Counted from the first letter of the stretch, positions 45,584-58,860 are shown. The stretch is DNA of 64,000 bases from Hydnum rufescens UP504 (GCA_014904985.1 MU128945.1:248001-312000); one strand, 5' to 3'. Notes: generated from the letters alone by a model not told the origin. Made by a program: numbers and translations.

Positions 45584-46375
45584 TTACTCGTCATCTGATG
45601 GGACAGAAACAGAATCCGATTCGTCGTCATCTGCAGCGAGAAGACTGTCATGTAGATGGAGCACGCAGAGGTAGGCAAAAAGCGGCGAATCATACCATGA
45701 ACAATATCGGCCTTGGCGATGGAGGCAAGCCCTTGAGCCTCACGAATGGCCGCCTTAGTATTAGGATCGTCCGAGGCCACAAGATCGATCGCCAGGGAAC
45801 CAAATTTGTCCTTGATTCTACGCGTAGTTCGTTACATTTGTAGCATCAAGTCACTAATATCAGGTCCACAACACCTACCTTATATCGGCACCGGCCTCTA
45901 GCAGAGTCTGGACGATGTAAAATCGGAGTTTGGGATCGGATATCTTCACTGCGAGGTGTAACGGAGTGGCTTTCTGAAGCCGGTTCACAGGGTCGACGTC
46001 GCAGTCCTCGTACGACAAAAGATGATCTATTACATTTGGTGAAGGCATAGAGGAGGCATAGTGCAGGGCTTCCGGAGTAATCATTACTTGCTGTGATCGC
46101 TTTTCATGATACGTACAGACCTGTATTTCCTAACCTAATATTCGCGTTGGTCTTCGATTGGGTTCCAAGGATTGCGTTGCAATGGGAAGTGATCGGCTCA
46201 CCCATCAGCATGATTTATGTCAAAGTCACCCTGCTGAAATATTTCAAAAAGGAGATCTTCATTATCGCTCTTAGCGGCGGCTAATAGGCGCTCATCTGCG
46301 GAAGAATGCCAAGGGCGTCAGGTATTCGATGGGACCACATTGATAAACACTGACAGGCTCACTGTTAGACGCCAT
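45584..46375 (-). CDS. Small ankyrin-repeat protein
   Basis: Protein-binding repeat protein of roughly 190 residues. Start ATG 46375 (MASNSEPV). After an intron comes DERLLAAAKSDNEDLLFEIF and QQGDFDINHADG, then a 14-nt microexon (46121-46134). Splicing through it restores the consensus ankyrin reading GLGNTALHYAS. The repeats continue VIDHLLSYEDCDVDPVNRLQ, KATPLHLAVKISDPKLRFYI and VQTLLEAGADI. The C-terminus is acidic (DDDESDSVSVPSDDE), stop at 45584. All joins are GT-AG. Yeast proteasome- and SCF-linked ankyrin proteins share this size, but no specific orthologue is claimed. It shares a 141-bp promoter with SMC4. Confidence 0.82.
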
Positions 46376-46516
46376 GATAACCGCTCCTTTCGTGCTCAGG
46401 GCAGTTATGCAACCCGGAGAATAGCCTAGGAAAGCTGTGGTCGCTGTTCGGGCACTGCCGTCGGGACCGGAATCAATTAATTCCGTCACGCGCTTCAAGA
46501 CGCGGTGTTGAAAACA
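46376..46516. promoter_or_regulatory. Bidirectional promoter between the ankyrin gene and SMC4
   Basis: Only 141 bp separate the two divergent start codons. Both promoters and 5' UTRs must overlap here. No TATA is visible. Confidence 0.6.
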
Positions 46517-49500
46517 ATGGCAACGCGCAGGAGCACTCGCTCCAAACCAGCGTCCTCGGCGTCCGCTGCTGGGGCTAACTCGTCGGTGAAGGCCGGCGAC
46601 GCGAAACGCACCCCAAACCAAGAGGATCTTTCTGGCAGCGACAATGAACTTGAACCAACACCATCCACTAGCAAACGTGCTCGAACCTCATCTTCTAAGG
46701 CAGCGACATCGTCTCGCAGTGCTACTCGAAGTACAAAATCCGTAGCTGAGTCTATACCCGAGGAACAAGACAACGGGGAAGGTGACAACACGTCTGACCA
46801 GCCACCAAAGCGAACTGCTCGCAAACCTCGCGCGACTTCGTCCAAACCGGCACCAAAACGCAAGACAACTGAATCCAAATCTAGATCCTCTCGGCGTGTT
46901 GTTGCTCCACTCTCTGATCCTGAAGAAAGTGAACAGGATGGTGTTCCATCCCCGGTCGTGAAAGTCGAAGTCAAATCAACATCACTATCGAAACAAAACG
47001 GCAATTCTGGCCGTCGAGCTCCACGTGTGATAGTAGGGTTCGACGAGGAGGAAAATGAATCCGATGCCCCTCCACACGTCATACCTGAGACCGTGGCACA
47101 AGTTGACGAACCAGAACCAAGCGCACCTGAGCGAGCGCCGGTCCCGGAAGAAGAGAGACCTTCCTCGGAAGAAGAAGATCTCATTCCGCGGTCTTCCATT
47201 CGTGCTTCGATTGCTCCTCCCTCGCGAATTGGCCGTGGCTCAGTGCCACCTATTTCGCGTGTAGGCCACACTTCAATCTCCGGCCCCAGACCCAGTGTCG
47301 TTCCGAAGGAGCCAGAAATTGATCCTGGCCCTAAGGCGCGTCTTGTCATCCATAAAATGGCTCTTGTCAACTTCAAGAGCTATAAAGGTCGACAGGAGAT
47401 CGGCCCTTTCCATAAGGTGTTTACATACACCATAATCACGTTCGTTAGCTAATATTTTCAACCTAGTCCTTCTCATCTATCGTCGGTCCGAATGGTTCCG
47501 GAAAGTCGAACACTATCGATGCTCTTCTCTTCGTCTTCGGATACAGAGCGAGTAAAATGCGACAGGGAAAACTCTCCGAGTTGATCCATAATTCGTCGGC
47601 CAGAGCTCCTGGAGACGAAGGCTCTGAAGATGACAGCCATCCGGAATTCAATTCATGCAGTGTTGAAGTTCATTTTCGGGAGATCATTGATCTTGTGAGT
47701 ACCAGATTTTGTTCCGTCCCTACGTACATCCCCAACACCACATTGTTCTCCCAGCCCGGACCAGATGATTTCGAAGTTGTACCCAACTCGAAGCTTGTCG
47801 TTGCGCGTACTGCGTACAGGAATAACAAGTCTGAATACACAATCAACGGAAACGCATCTAATTTTACTGAAGTCACGAGCTTGCTGAAAGGCCGTGGCAT
47901 CGATCTCGATCATAAGCGTTTCCTCATCCTGCAGGTAATTAAATGTTCACCCCTTGATATATGTGCCATTCTCTGAATGTAATCTCAGGGTGAGGTCGAG
48001 AGCATCGCGCAGATGAAGCCCAAGGCGCCCTCGGAACATGAAGATGGTTTGCTCGAGTATCTTGAGGACATCATCGGGACCTCGAAATACAAGGCCCCTA
48101 TCGAAGAATGTAACGAGGAAGTGGAGAAACTCAACGAGGACCGAGGCGCCAGATTGACACGTCTTAGGCATGTAGAGAAAGAGAAGAGTCGTCTCGAGGT
48201 CTGTTTCCCTTTTACCTCTAGTTATGCACCGCCGTCAGACCTTTACATTCCGTGGAATCTAGGAAGCCAAGAGAGAAGTGGAAGATGCTTTAAAGGATCT
48301 AAATGCGCTCGCTAGAGCAAAGTCTGCTCTTGCCCAACACTACATCTGGCAGAGTTTGAAGAATGCAGAGGCATCTCGGCGAGACATTGTAAGTCTCGAT
48401 GATTAACGATTAGCGATTCACCATTTTTATTGCTGATGTCTTCCGTAGTCTAAGCTAGAGCAGCAACTCGTTCAGGAGGTGGAGAAGAATAAGGACAACC
48501 TGGCGGAAAGCGAGACTCTTCAGGAACAATATGAAGACCGTGCTGCCCAATACGACGTAAGTGGTTTCCCTCCCCCCGATTGACTAGCCTTTGCGCTGAA
48601 GTGTCCCCTTTAACAGGTTGTGAAGAAAGAGACCGCGAAACTCGTGAAAGATCTTGCGTCGCATGAGAAAGAAGAGGTCAAATTACAAGAGAAGAAGAAG
48701 CACGTCTCATCAAAGCAAAAGAAGCTCAAAAAGGCTATAGCCGATGTGCGTGTCTTGTCATCCACAAATTCCCCTTATTGATTCCTCGATGTCCTGAGGT
48801 TTTAGGATGGACACGCGAAGAGCGATGCGGACGCTACCATTGAGGCATCAGGTAATCAGCTGCAAGAAGCGAAAGAAAGAAATCGATGCACTCGAATCAG
48901 ACCTTGAGAAAGAAGAACACGAACTGGAAGCGATCCAGGAGAGCCTAAAGGGTAAGTTCGCCTTTCGCTGCTGCCTATTTTCCACCGAAGCCTTCCGGTT
49001 CATGTGATTTATGTTATTTAGACAAGACCGTGGTATTTCAACGACAGATTGAGCCAAACAGAAGGAGCTCGCTCCATGGACAGCCAAAGTCAATATCAAA
49101 CAAGCAGAAATCGATCTCGCCGAAAGCGAACGTGCGCTTCTTGCTGACAAGGCAACTGGTGCCCAAGCGGCCGTTGATGAAGCAATCCAAGGGCTTGAGA
49201 AGCTGAAGGCAGACAAAGCCGTCAAGGAAGAGGAGCTAGAAACGTTGAACGTAGAGCGGGAGGGTCTGAAAAAGCAGATCAAGGCTGGCGAGAGCAAATT
49301 TAGAGTAGGTGGCCCTATTTTACATCATTAGTTGTGGTCCGCTCACATGCGGGTTCATGCGGGTTGGTCGTTCAGAATGTCGAGGAGCAGACTGATCGAC
49401 TTCGTTCTAAAGCATCCGGTGCACGTCAAAGGGTTGAAGAGGCAAAAGCCAATCAAGCAGCGAGCACCTCTCAGAATGCTGTCCTTGACAGTTTGACACG

Positions 49501-52237
49501 ATTACGAGCGGCGGGGCGCATTCACGGATTCCACGTAAGTGATGATATTGGTTGCTCATGTCATTCACTGAAAGGTACTTCAGGGTCGCCTGGGAAGTTT
49601 GGGAACTATTCCAGAAAAATACGATGTAGCCATCTCAACCGCTTGTCCCGCTCTCAACAATCTTGTGGTGGACACAGTCGATCAAGGCCAAGCGTGTATT
49701 GACTATCTGCGGAAACAGAACGTTGGTCGAGCATCGTTCTTGGTGCTGGAGAAGCTCCCAGCAGACGGACGCCTCGACAAGATCGCCACACCGGAAAATG
49801 TTCCTAGGCTTTTCGACCTTGTCAAGCCCAAAGATCCCAAGTTTGCGGCCGCATTTTTCAAAGGCTTGGGGAATACCCTTGTTGCAGAAGATCTCGACCA
49901 AGCCAACCGAATTGCTTACGGTCAGCAAAAACGATGGCGTGTGGTCACACTGGCTGGTCAATTGTTCGATACCTCGGGTACGATGTCGGGTGGTGGGACC
50001 AAGGTGGCCAAGGGCGGTATGAGCTCCAAATTAGCCTCGGATGCCGTGCAGCCTGCCGTGATGAAGCAATACGAAGCCGAGAACGGCAAGCTTCAAGGAG
50101 AGCTGGACGCCCTGATTGCAGAACGGCGGGCCTTTGAAACCGAACTTGACGGCTTGCAGAAACAGTTGCCCAAGGTTGACATGGCAATCTCCAAGGCTGA
50201 ATTAGACATTCGGACAGCCGATAAGTGGATCATGGAGGCAGAGAAGAGGATAAAGGAGCTCAAGTATGTATCATTGGCCCACTTTCCGCATTTCCTCGCT
50301 ACTCAACTATTTTATATACACAGCGCTCACAGCAAGCCGAATGCCTCTGATGTGAAACGTATCAAGGCCCTCGAGGCTGAGATCGCGTCATCAACGGCTG
50401 AGGTTGAAAAGCTACGCGAGAAGTCTGGGGCCATCGAATCTGACATCTCGACACTACAAGACAAGATTCTAGAGATTGGTGGTGTCCGTCTGCGATCTCA
50501 GAAATCCAAAGTGGAGGGTATTAAACAGCAAATAGACCACGTGAACGAACAAATCACCAAGGCGGAAGTGGGCAAAGCGAAAGCAAAACGCGATTCTGAA
50601 AAATTGGAAGCCACCATCGCTCTTCCACTGGAGCGCTCGAAGAGCTCGATGCCGAACTGGAGGCTCTCGCGGAGGAACTAGAGACTTGTTCTCGTGATCT
50701 TGCGGACGTTCGTGCGCAGGTTGAAAAGGCCCAAGAGATCGCTGATTCTGCCAAAGAAGATCTTGGCGAGATGAAGGCTGAGTTGGATGAGAAGATGATT
50801 CTGATCAACCAGTTCCGGGCCAAAGAGGTATATTATGTTTGTCCGCGATGAAGCCGACGTTCTCACCCCTGCACTCTCTGTCGTAGATGGAGATTAAACA
50901 AAAGCTCCAGGACCGGAACAAGGCCTTCGAGAGGAGGATGCGAAAGTTCACCACTGGACTCAATATCACGATGCCCTTGAGTTGCATGAAATCGAGTACG
51001 AGGCAATTCCAGATCGAAAATCACCAAAAGCATCTTGGGGCTAACAGATTATTTGCTTGCGATTCAGTGAGGATGAGGAAGAAGAAGAGCCTTCTGAACC
51101 CACCGAAAAGAATGCCGAGGCCAACGAGCAGGAGCATTCTGTAGTCAAGGAAGAATTAGAGGCAGCTCCTAAAACCTCGAAGAAATCTCGCACTGAAAGC
51201 ATGGAGCTGGAGGTGTTCAGCGACGAGGCGTTGGCCTCATTCGATTTGAGCGAATTAAAGGGAGATGTGGCGACCCTTGAAGGTGTGTATTCAGCCTGTC
51301 GATTATGGGTGGGTATGAGCTGATCTTGGTCGCAATTGTAGAAAGAGTGAAGAACGCGAAACCGAATATGGGTCTGCTTGAGGAATATAGGAAACGGGAG
51401 GCTGAATTTCTCACTCGCGCCAAAGACCTTGAGGACGTCACTGCCGCACGAGATGCGGCGAAGGATCGCTTCGATAAGCTGCGAAAGACTCGATTGGACG
51501 AATTCATGGCCGGTTTTAATGCAATCTCGAGTAAGCTGAAAGAAATGTACCAGGTAATGCGATCGGAGGTTTCTCGAACTAGAGCTAAGTACGACGCTTG
51601 CAGATGATCACTCTTGGTGGCAACGCGGAACTAGAGCTCGTAGATAGTCTGGATCCTTTCTCTGAGGGGATCATCTTTAGCGTCATGCCGCCCAAGAAGA
51701 GCTGGAAAAATATCTCCAATTTATCGGGGGGAGAAAAGGTATTATCCCGTCAGCCGTGATGTCTTCTCTATGCTGATTATTTCTTGTTATAAGACTCTCA
51801 GTTCGCTGGCATTAGTCTTTGCTCTGCACGTGTTCAAGGTGAGTCGCCCACAGGCGGGTGTGGTCAGGGATACCTTAAGTGACCTATCGCGATAGCCAAC
51901 ACCTCTGTATTTCATGGACGAGATTGACGCTGCTCTAGATTTTCGAAACGTATCTATCGTCGCGAACTATATCAAGGATCGGACGAAGAATGCGCAATTT
52001 ATCATCATATCTCTCCGGTAGGTTCCTCCTGTACTCTTATCGCTAGTGGTGACATATATTCCCACCCCTAGAAATGATATGTTCGAACTTAGTCATAGGT
52101 TAATTGGGATTTACAAGACATCAAATGCTACTCGGAGTACGCAGCAGTTAATACCAGTGCTCGACGCGCAGCTGACGCCGTTTACAGGTGTATCCATTGA
52201 CAACCACGTCCTGAGTCCTATTGCTAACCAAGCATAA
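46517..52237 (+). CDS. SMC4: Condensin subunit SMC4
   Basis: ATPase arm of condensin, which compacts mitotic chromosomes. The ATG at 46517 opens an unusually long, charged and disordered N-terminus (about 270 residues) before VIHKMALVNFKSYKGRQEIG. The next exon has Walker A GPNGSGKSN, then KMRQGKLSELIHNS, diagnostic of SMC4, and LLKGRGIDLDHKRFLILQ/GEVESIAQMKPKA. Coiled-coil exons lead to the hinge (GTIPEKYDVAISTACPALNN, about 49,600-49,800) and a second coil. The C-terminal head has NISNLSGGEK (signature) and PLYFMDEIDAALDFRNVSIV (Walker B). The end is SLRNDMFELSHRLIGIYKTS and, after a last intron, SIDNHVLSPIANQA, stop at 52235. About 15 introns. Two one-base frame breaks (50,611-50,625 and about 50,931-50,940) have no intron explanation. 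As the gene is essential, they are probably base errors. Confidence 0.93.
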
Positions 52238-52355
52238 GTCTTCGCCTGATGTTGCTCGATTTTGTTGTATTTTATCTACGTAGAACATATAATAATGTGA
52301 TGTGGAGCAGGGCGGTGAACGGGTACAGCCGCACGAGACCACTCATCCAACTACA

Positions 52356-53524
52356 ATGACCCCCACCGCCCCCAAGCCAGATCCCCTCTCCGGACGAGTG
52401 GGACACTTGTCGGTCAGATCATCTTGGTGTTTGCTGATTCTCTCTATTGATCGTCCATCGACCTCAGATCATTCAACAGCATACTCTAGACAAACTCCGA
52501 ACTGAACTGAAAGCAGAAGGGCACTTCGTCCCCGAACGACACGATGATCCTACCTTATTGCGTTTCCTACGTGCTCGAAAGTTTGACCTCCCAAAGGCCA
52601 AGTTCATGCTCATTGAGCAGGAAAAGTGGCGGAAAGAGTTCGGAGTGGATGAGCTGGCCAGGTAAAACAGCCCACCAACTTCTTCATGTCACACGACAAC
52701 TGATTTTGGTCTTCAGAAATTTCGATTTCCCTGAGAAGGTTGAAGTAGACGCTATCTATCCTCAATATTACCATAAAACAGACAAGGTAGGTATGCACCG
52801 CACGTCGCGTCATATTACCATCTGATGCACGATCTCGCAGGATGGCAGACCCGTCTTTGTGGAACGCCTGGAGAAACTCGATATTAAAGCACTGGATGCC
52901 ATCACGACCCAGCATCGATTGCTTCAGCGACTGGTTTTCGAGTACGAAAAATTCCTTAACGAGCGATTACCAGCATGCAGCATTCATATCGGCCAACCTG
53001 TCGAAACCTCGTGTACCATCTTGGATTTGAAGGGCGTGGGCCTCCTTCAGTTCTGGAAAGTTCAGAAATACGTCGGGGACGCGGCTGAAATCGGGCAACT
53101 GCGCTACCCTGAGTGCATGGGCAAATTCTTCATCATTAACGCGCCTTTCGGGTTCAGTACTGTCTGGAACGTCATCAAAAAATGGCTCGATCCCGTCACC
53201 GTCGCAAAGATCAGCATCCTCGGGTCCGATTACGAGTCTATCTTGAGGGCCCAGATTCCTCCCGAGAATTTGCCAAGTGATATTGGTGGACAATGCAGTT
53301 GTCTTGGCGGCTGCTCTCTTTCTGACACGGGCCCATGGCGAGATCCAACGATAATGGCGCAGGTCGCCAAAAACAAGGAGGAGGCGGCGAAAGCGAGGGA
53401 GCTCGCCGATGTTCACACGCCCACGCCGACATCAACGGCGCTGGACCCCACCCCACTCATTGCCCCATCCAACGGCACATCGGAGATCCATGTTCATCTC
53501 AAGCCGCCTTGCAAACTTGAGTGA
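52356..53524 (+). CDS. SEC14: SEC14 phosphatidylinositol/phosphatidylcholine transfer protein
   Basis: Exchanges PI and PC and supports Golgi secretion. The ATG at 52356 gives MTPTAPKPDPLSGRVGHLS; an in-frame intron leads to IIQQHTLDKLRTELKAEGHF. The CRAL-TRIO N domain follows (DPTLLRFLRARKFDLPKAKF), then DGRPVFVERLEKLDIKAL and the lipid-binding CRAL-TRIO domain (CTILDLKGVGLLQFWKVQKY, YPECMGKFFIINAPFGFSTV, LDPVTVAKISILGSDYESIL). ENLPSDIGGQCSCLGGCSLS and a short variable tail close the protein, stop at 53522. Four exons, about 300 residues, normal for Sec14. A GTGAGT donor overlaps the stop (CTTGAGTGAGTG), so an alternative spliced end is possible. It follows SMC4 by 118 bp in the same direction. 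Confidence 0.92.
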
Positions 53525-54381
53525 GTGACTACCGATGTCGCAGCTCATAGCATACACTGATCGATCAACCGCCTTTAGCAACTGAGTATTGGACTTCTTT
53601 TCTTGTGTATGACAGCGAGGCAACCTCAATATAAACTATCGTTCTTTCCGCCAATATGAGTATGACTTTACTACACTCTGCAGGCATCGCGGCTCGCCCA
53701 AAGAATGGGACCTCCCGAATGTTATGAGTTTGGAGCTGTGCTCGCCCTTACTAAGAAACTAGCGGGCCTCGGCTAGAGGCCTGTCGTTTGGCACTTTCCA
53801 TATGGCTTCATGAACAATTACTCAATCCCCCTCGGCTACTGACTTATTTCCACGGTTTTAATGAAATGATATATGTCTTCACGCGCCCACCAAGATTCAC
53901 CAAACAGTTCCTTAGAGTCATTCGCATCCATATCTACTCGATGAGTCCCAACCCGCCAAGCGACTGCTTCCATAATGCATGAGCGACTCTTGCATCCTCC
54001 ACGCGGCGACATAACATCACTCACTACTGGGTGTTCGCCGATCTCGCACCCCCTGGGTCCCTTCTGACTCCATGTTTATCTCCTCATTTCCACAGCCGGT
54101 TGGGAGATGTGGCAATACGTGAAACTAACGCAATGTTTTCCGATGTCCTTGGGTTGCAATTCACTCATCCCTAGGGTGGATGATCGCCCCTCAACTTTTA
54201 TTGATGCCAACTGTGCCTCGCGATTTCAATTTGCACAATCTTCCCAATTGCTAATGCCACTATCTGTGTTGTATGCCACCGCTTTCGGATTGTATTCGGC
54301 CCCGAGCTGACCTCCACCTACAATGACAAATTCAAATAACAAAAAAACGTTACACGATCTCCAAAACCAACGCGTGTCATC
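53525..54381. other. 3' space between SEC14 and the convergent DUF726 gene
   Basis: No conserved coding motif was recognised. The first part should hold the SEC14 3' UTR. Confidence 0.45.
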
Positions 54382-57300
54382 TCATGTTTCCCATGGGTTC
54401 AATGTGTATGAGGACTTCTTTGCTATCGCCGCTTGAAGTCCCAGTGGTATAGGTGCCCATGAATCCCGCCCTTGTGTAGCTGGCGATGTGCCGTAAGCAC
54501 TAACGGATCCGTCTATCGAGCCAAAGGCTAGCTGAGGTTGCGGTTCTTCTCGCTGTGTAAGGTTATCGGTAGTTCGAATGACAGTGTAGATGATGCGAAA
54601 CTTGAATATGGATGGCGCCGCTGGGGTAGTGGTAGTGGTAGTGGTAGTGGTGGCGGCGGTGTTGACTCGTATGGAGGGAAGGATGAATGTGACTTGTCTG
54701 GTGCCCATATGGAACCATCATTGGACGCGAAAGAGAGTAAAGATGATGGTGGCGGCCAAGTTAGGGTATGAGTGGGTAACGACGTCGAAGATGGCATGCT
54801 CCCGGGGAGCGAACTTGAAGAGGGAGTCGATTCTTCATGAAAGCTCGGTGTATCATTCATTGACAGGGATCGACTGAAGGAGGCACCTAAGCTAGGTATG
54901 TCTGGTGGGTGCCATGATATTTCTTGATGGTCATCGCTAGGATTGGGAAGAACACTCAGAGTCGCCCGTGGGGTGGATGATACGTCATTATGTATTGGTG
55001 TCGGTGATTTGGCTTCAGATCCTTCCAAATTCGCTACAATATTCGACGAGGGAGCGTTCTGTGGTATTGGAGACGCGATCGGGGATTGGGATTTATCGGT
55101 ATCCAAATTCTCTTTTCCTAGCACCTTCCCGATAGCCTGGAAGTCAAAGCCAGCTTTAGCTGGGATTGCAGGGAGAGGGTCCTCTGATCCGGAGGAAGAT
55201 CGTGCAGAAGATGGGATAGCGGCGGAATTGGATCTGGGCGGAGATGGACGGTGTTCTAGTCGTTCTGGCAATTCATCATCGTCGATCTTCTGTGGTTGTG
55301 GGGTTCGCACAGTTGTGCGTGACGACGATGGTGGGGGCGGAATTGGGGAGGGGGATGATAACTCTTTGGAAGCCGAAGCCTTGGATAGGGAACGAAATAT
55401 GTTGAAACCCTTCTTCTTTTTGGCCGCTGCCAGAGCTTCTTCCTCGCGTATTACGACTCGTTCTTGTTCAAAGTCAGGTTCCTATTCCGTGCCACATGAG
55501 CGCCAAGTGGCAAATACATGAAAGAAAAGAAAGCCAGAGACTCACTTCGGGCTCGTCAAAGTAGGTCGCGGACACAGGAAACCCTAATTGATCGAGAATG
55601 AGAGGCATGTACGTGCGATAACTGGTGTGACCCGCTATTTTGTCCGTGACATCGACATTCTCCAGCCAGGGATTCCATCAATGGGCCGCAGCCCAGCGAC
55701 AGTACCTCCCCCCGTCGTGGCTCGAAACAGGTAATTAAGAACCCAATCACTTCGGGCAAATGCGTTTACAAATCGCCCCCCGATGACACTTCGAACTTCC
55801 AGCCATGACTTCGTTGTAGCAGTTACGGTGGCACCTAGAAGGAAGACATCTTGCACGATGCCGAAGGCCTTGTTTTTTGCGAGTTCAAGGAGGGCATAGA
55901 AAATCACTCGCGCGCCCAAGGAGAAACCGATGAGGGTTATCGGGCGCACGCCTAGACTTCGATTTAGCAGGACGTCGGCCAGAACAAGTCCGGCAGCACG
56001 TGCGCGGTCCAGGGCGTTAGACCATGGATTGTCGATAAGATATCCCAATTTGGTGAGGACTAGGCAGGGATTCCTCGGCCATTAACGAGCATAGAACAGA
56101 CAAAGACACGTGAATCAGACGCACCGATCGGCCATTGAAGCGCACTCATCAAAGCAGTCATGACTGTAGCTTGCAGCACTGTTTGACCGACTTGAGACAG
56201 CACTTCGGACGTGAGGATCTTGAGGGCATCGCCCATCTCCCCCATCATTTCGGGCTCCCAGAGAACGCTGAAGACATCACCGACTACCGAATCCAAAACA
56301 CTGAATGGCAAACGAACATCATCACGTTGACTGGCCATAAATCTACCCCATTGAGAACGCGATTAAGTCCATGGCTTTTCCCATTTGTTGAAAGGATACA
56401 ACTCACCCGGGGACAGTGATAATGCATGATACTCGTTTGTTGTTATGCAATGGTAACAAATCGAACGTCCGGACCTGCCGGGTTCGTCGCGCCATGCCTT
56501 TGGCGGCAATGCTTGACCCAGTTAGTACGCCACCTGTAGTGATCACAGCAGCACCTCCAACACCCCCCAGGAAGCCGGCAGTCCCGCTTACCCCTACAGT
56601 GGCGAAGGCTGCTCCCAGCCCAGCCCCAATGACCGGGGCGAGGAGACCCGCCGACAGTCCAATAACGAGACCACCACCTATATCGGAGGATGAAGGGGTC
56701 AGACCATACACCCCTTTGCCTATCGAATCGTAAGAGAACGAACCAATTGTAGCAAGACCCATCATGACGTATCGGCGGTTCCTCGCTGCTTTACCCCTTC
56801 CCTCGATGACGGCTTTCTGTTCCAACTGTTCGGCGCCTTCTTGAATCTCCAGGGCATCGGTGACGCGCTTTTCGAACCTAACGACATCGATCCATCCAAG
56901 ACCAAGCTTGGCGGCAACTGTTTCCAGCAACACACGAGAACGTGCATCATAAACACTGTCCGCAATAAGGATGAGAAAAAGGTCGCACAAGACGGTCCAT
57001 CGGATATCCAGAGTCACATGTTCGTCCGTGGATGATAATGTCGTGGAAACCCCAGGTAGTGACGTGCCTTCGTGGGGTTGGAGGACATTTGCAGTTGTCT
57101 GATCGTATACAGATTGACCTGGGTGCAAGAGACTTTGGGGAGCCAGCGGGTTCGGAGGTGGCTGGGGCTTATTAGGGGACGTAGGCGTTGGAGGCACCTC
57201 ATTGTTTCGAGACTCGGGGATTATATCGCCTGCCTTTCCGTTTCCTTGTCTACTTCCTTCCGTCGGGCCTCTGCAGGGTCATATTCCGGATTGGCGACAG

Positions 57301-58000
57301 TATGAGTTGTCATAAGGGATGGGACCAGGTCATTCGGATCAACGCCATGTTGGTGTAAACTTTCGATCATCTTTTGCTCTATACATGAAGGAGATTAGTG
57401 ACGATGATAGGGGTTATCGTGGCCATATTCACCATCGGTCTCGAGCTCCATATGATAAAATATACGACCCATGATCTTTAAACGCCAAAGCTCCATCCCA
57501 TGGATCGCAGGGGCAAGCTCTTTCCTATGAGCCTGCTGGAGAGTCGAAGTCATTTTCCGGGCAACGAGAGAGCACAATCCAACGTAAGCAATCCGCTGAG
57601 CCTCTGTTAGCAGACTCTTGGTAGCTTGCATCTGACTGAGTGGGGTCATAGCCTTGTCTTCGTCGAAGAGATACCGCGTCCGGAGATATGCATCGTCTGC
57701 GTCTTCATCATCGTTGAGCTTTAAACGGGTATAATCATCTTCATTTGATTCCACTTTCTCACGCCATCCGCTCCCAAAGTCGTCGAGGTCGATAAGGTTA
57801 CCTGTCGCATTACTAGCATCTGTGGAAAGCCTCTTGGCGGGCGCGACGTAGTGGTAACGCTTCTGATCTTCCTCATCGAGGGAAAGATTAGGGTCTACAT
57901 TGCGTATCACTGGCATGTCTTGCCAGCCATCGTCGTCGTCGTCGTCAAAGATGGAACTCGGAGCAATGGGAGCCAGCCGAGTAGCGTGAATGGATGGCAT
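54382..58000 (-). CDS. DUF726 / TMCO4-like membrane protein with a lipase-type Ser motif
   Basis: Large membrane protein of the DUF726 family (TMCO4 in animals, Mil1 in budding yeast). ATG 58000 starts MPSIHATRLAPIAPSSIFDD. An acidic N-terminus and a helical segment (LLTEAQRIAYVGLCSLVARK) precede a core with KVHS-like linker, RWTVLCDLFLILIADSVYDA and RNRRYVMMGLATIGSFSYDS. A glycine-rich membrane hairpin follows (GGGLVIGLSAGLLAPVIGAG, FATVGVSGTAGFLGGVGGAA). The alpha/beta-hydrolase part has the nucleophile elbow PITLIGFSLGARVIFYALLE and ends WVLNYLFRATTGG. A long disordered Ser/Pro-rich tail follows (from about 55,480 down). The final exon join near 54,530-54,600 is unclear, so the stop at 54382 is tentative. 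DUF726 proteins are predicted lipases; activity is inferred only. Confidence 0.82.
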
Positions 58001-58184
58001 TAAGGGGTAGTGGTTAAATCCAGCGTCGCTCTAGAGAATTCGAGCTTTCAGAAGACGTGCACAGCAGAGACTATTAGCTTAATCACGTGAGGCCTATCCA
58101 TAATGGGCCTCTACTTTCATCCAGTGTGTTCGACCCTGCGTCTCATCGGGCATACAGTAAGTTCGAGATCCAATCTGGTATCAA

Positions 58185-58860
58185 AAACTACTGTATCGCT
58201 TTAAACCGATCAACAATGGATGCAAGCCTAGCGTACAGGTAGAGTTCTGTGGTGAGGTCTCATCTTACTTTCTTTTCATCTCAATCTGTTCTTCTAATGC
58301 GATCGCGACAGTCTCCTGAAGAGATCTCATCCATGGTCCTCCTAAAAATGAAGGAAACCGCTGAGTCCCACTTGGCCATGTCGTCAAATATGCATCGTTA
58401 CTGCCCCGGCATACTTGGACAATTCCCACTTGGGTAGTGAAGACTTTGACAACTGTCTTGTCGATCATTTTGCCCAAGAATTTAAGCGTGAACAAAAGAA
58501 AGGTAAGCTCGCTCTTTTTCGATATTTCTTTCCTGATTCATTCATTATGGCTTTCTCCTATTCTCAGACCTGTGCACAGACCCTCGTTTTCTTCGTCGTC
58601 TCCGCACGACTGGCGAACGTGCAAGGTGCACGCTCCCGTCTGCGGCCCACACTTCGATCGAAATCGACCCCCTATGCGAGGACATCGACTTCTACACACC
58701 ACTCACCCGCACGTATTTCGAAGGACTTTTCCGGGACCTCTTCTGCGGTACCCTTGCCCACGGGATCCCCAATTCAGTGCATATCAAGAATGTGCATGGC
58801 GTTCACGGAACATCAATGCGCATCCAGCACTCAACGCCAGCTATTCCATTGGTAAACGAC
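58185..58860 (+). pseudogene. HSP70 pseudogene fragment
   Basis: Pieces of an HSP70 ATPase domain in the right order: NGCKPSVQVEFCGE, an intron-like GTCTCA ... GACAG, SPEEISSMVLLKMKETAESH, then a jump over roughly 90 residues to HLGSEDFDNCLVDHFAQEFK. A proper intron (GTAAGC ... CTCAG) leads to [38 protein letters not shown] and [14 protein letters not shown]. After that the similarity ends. The nucleotide-binding loops between the two parts are missing and there is no start codon in place. Retained introns show that it arose by DNA duplication, not through a processed transcript. Confidence 0.75.
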
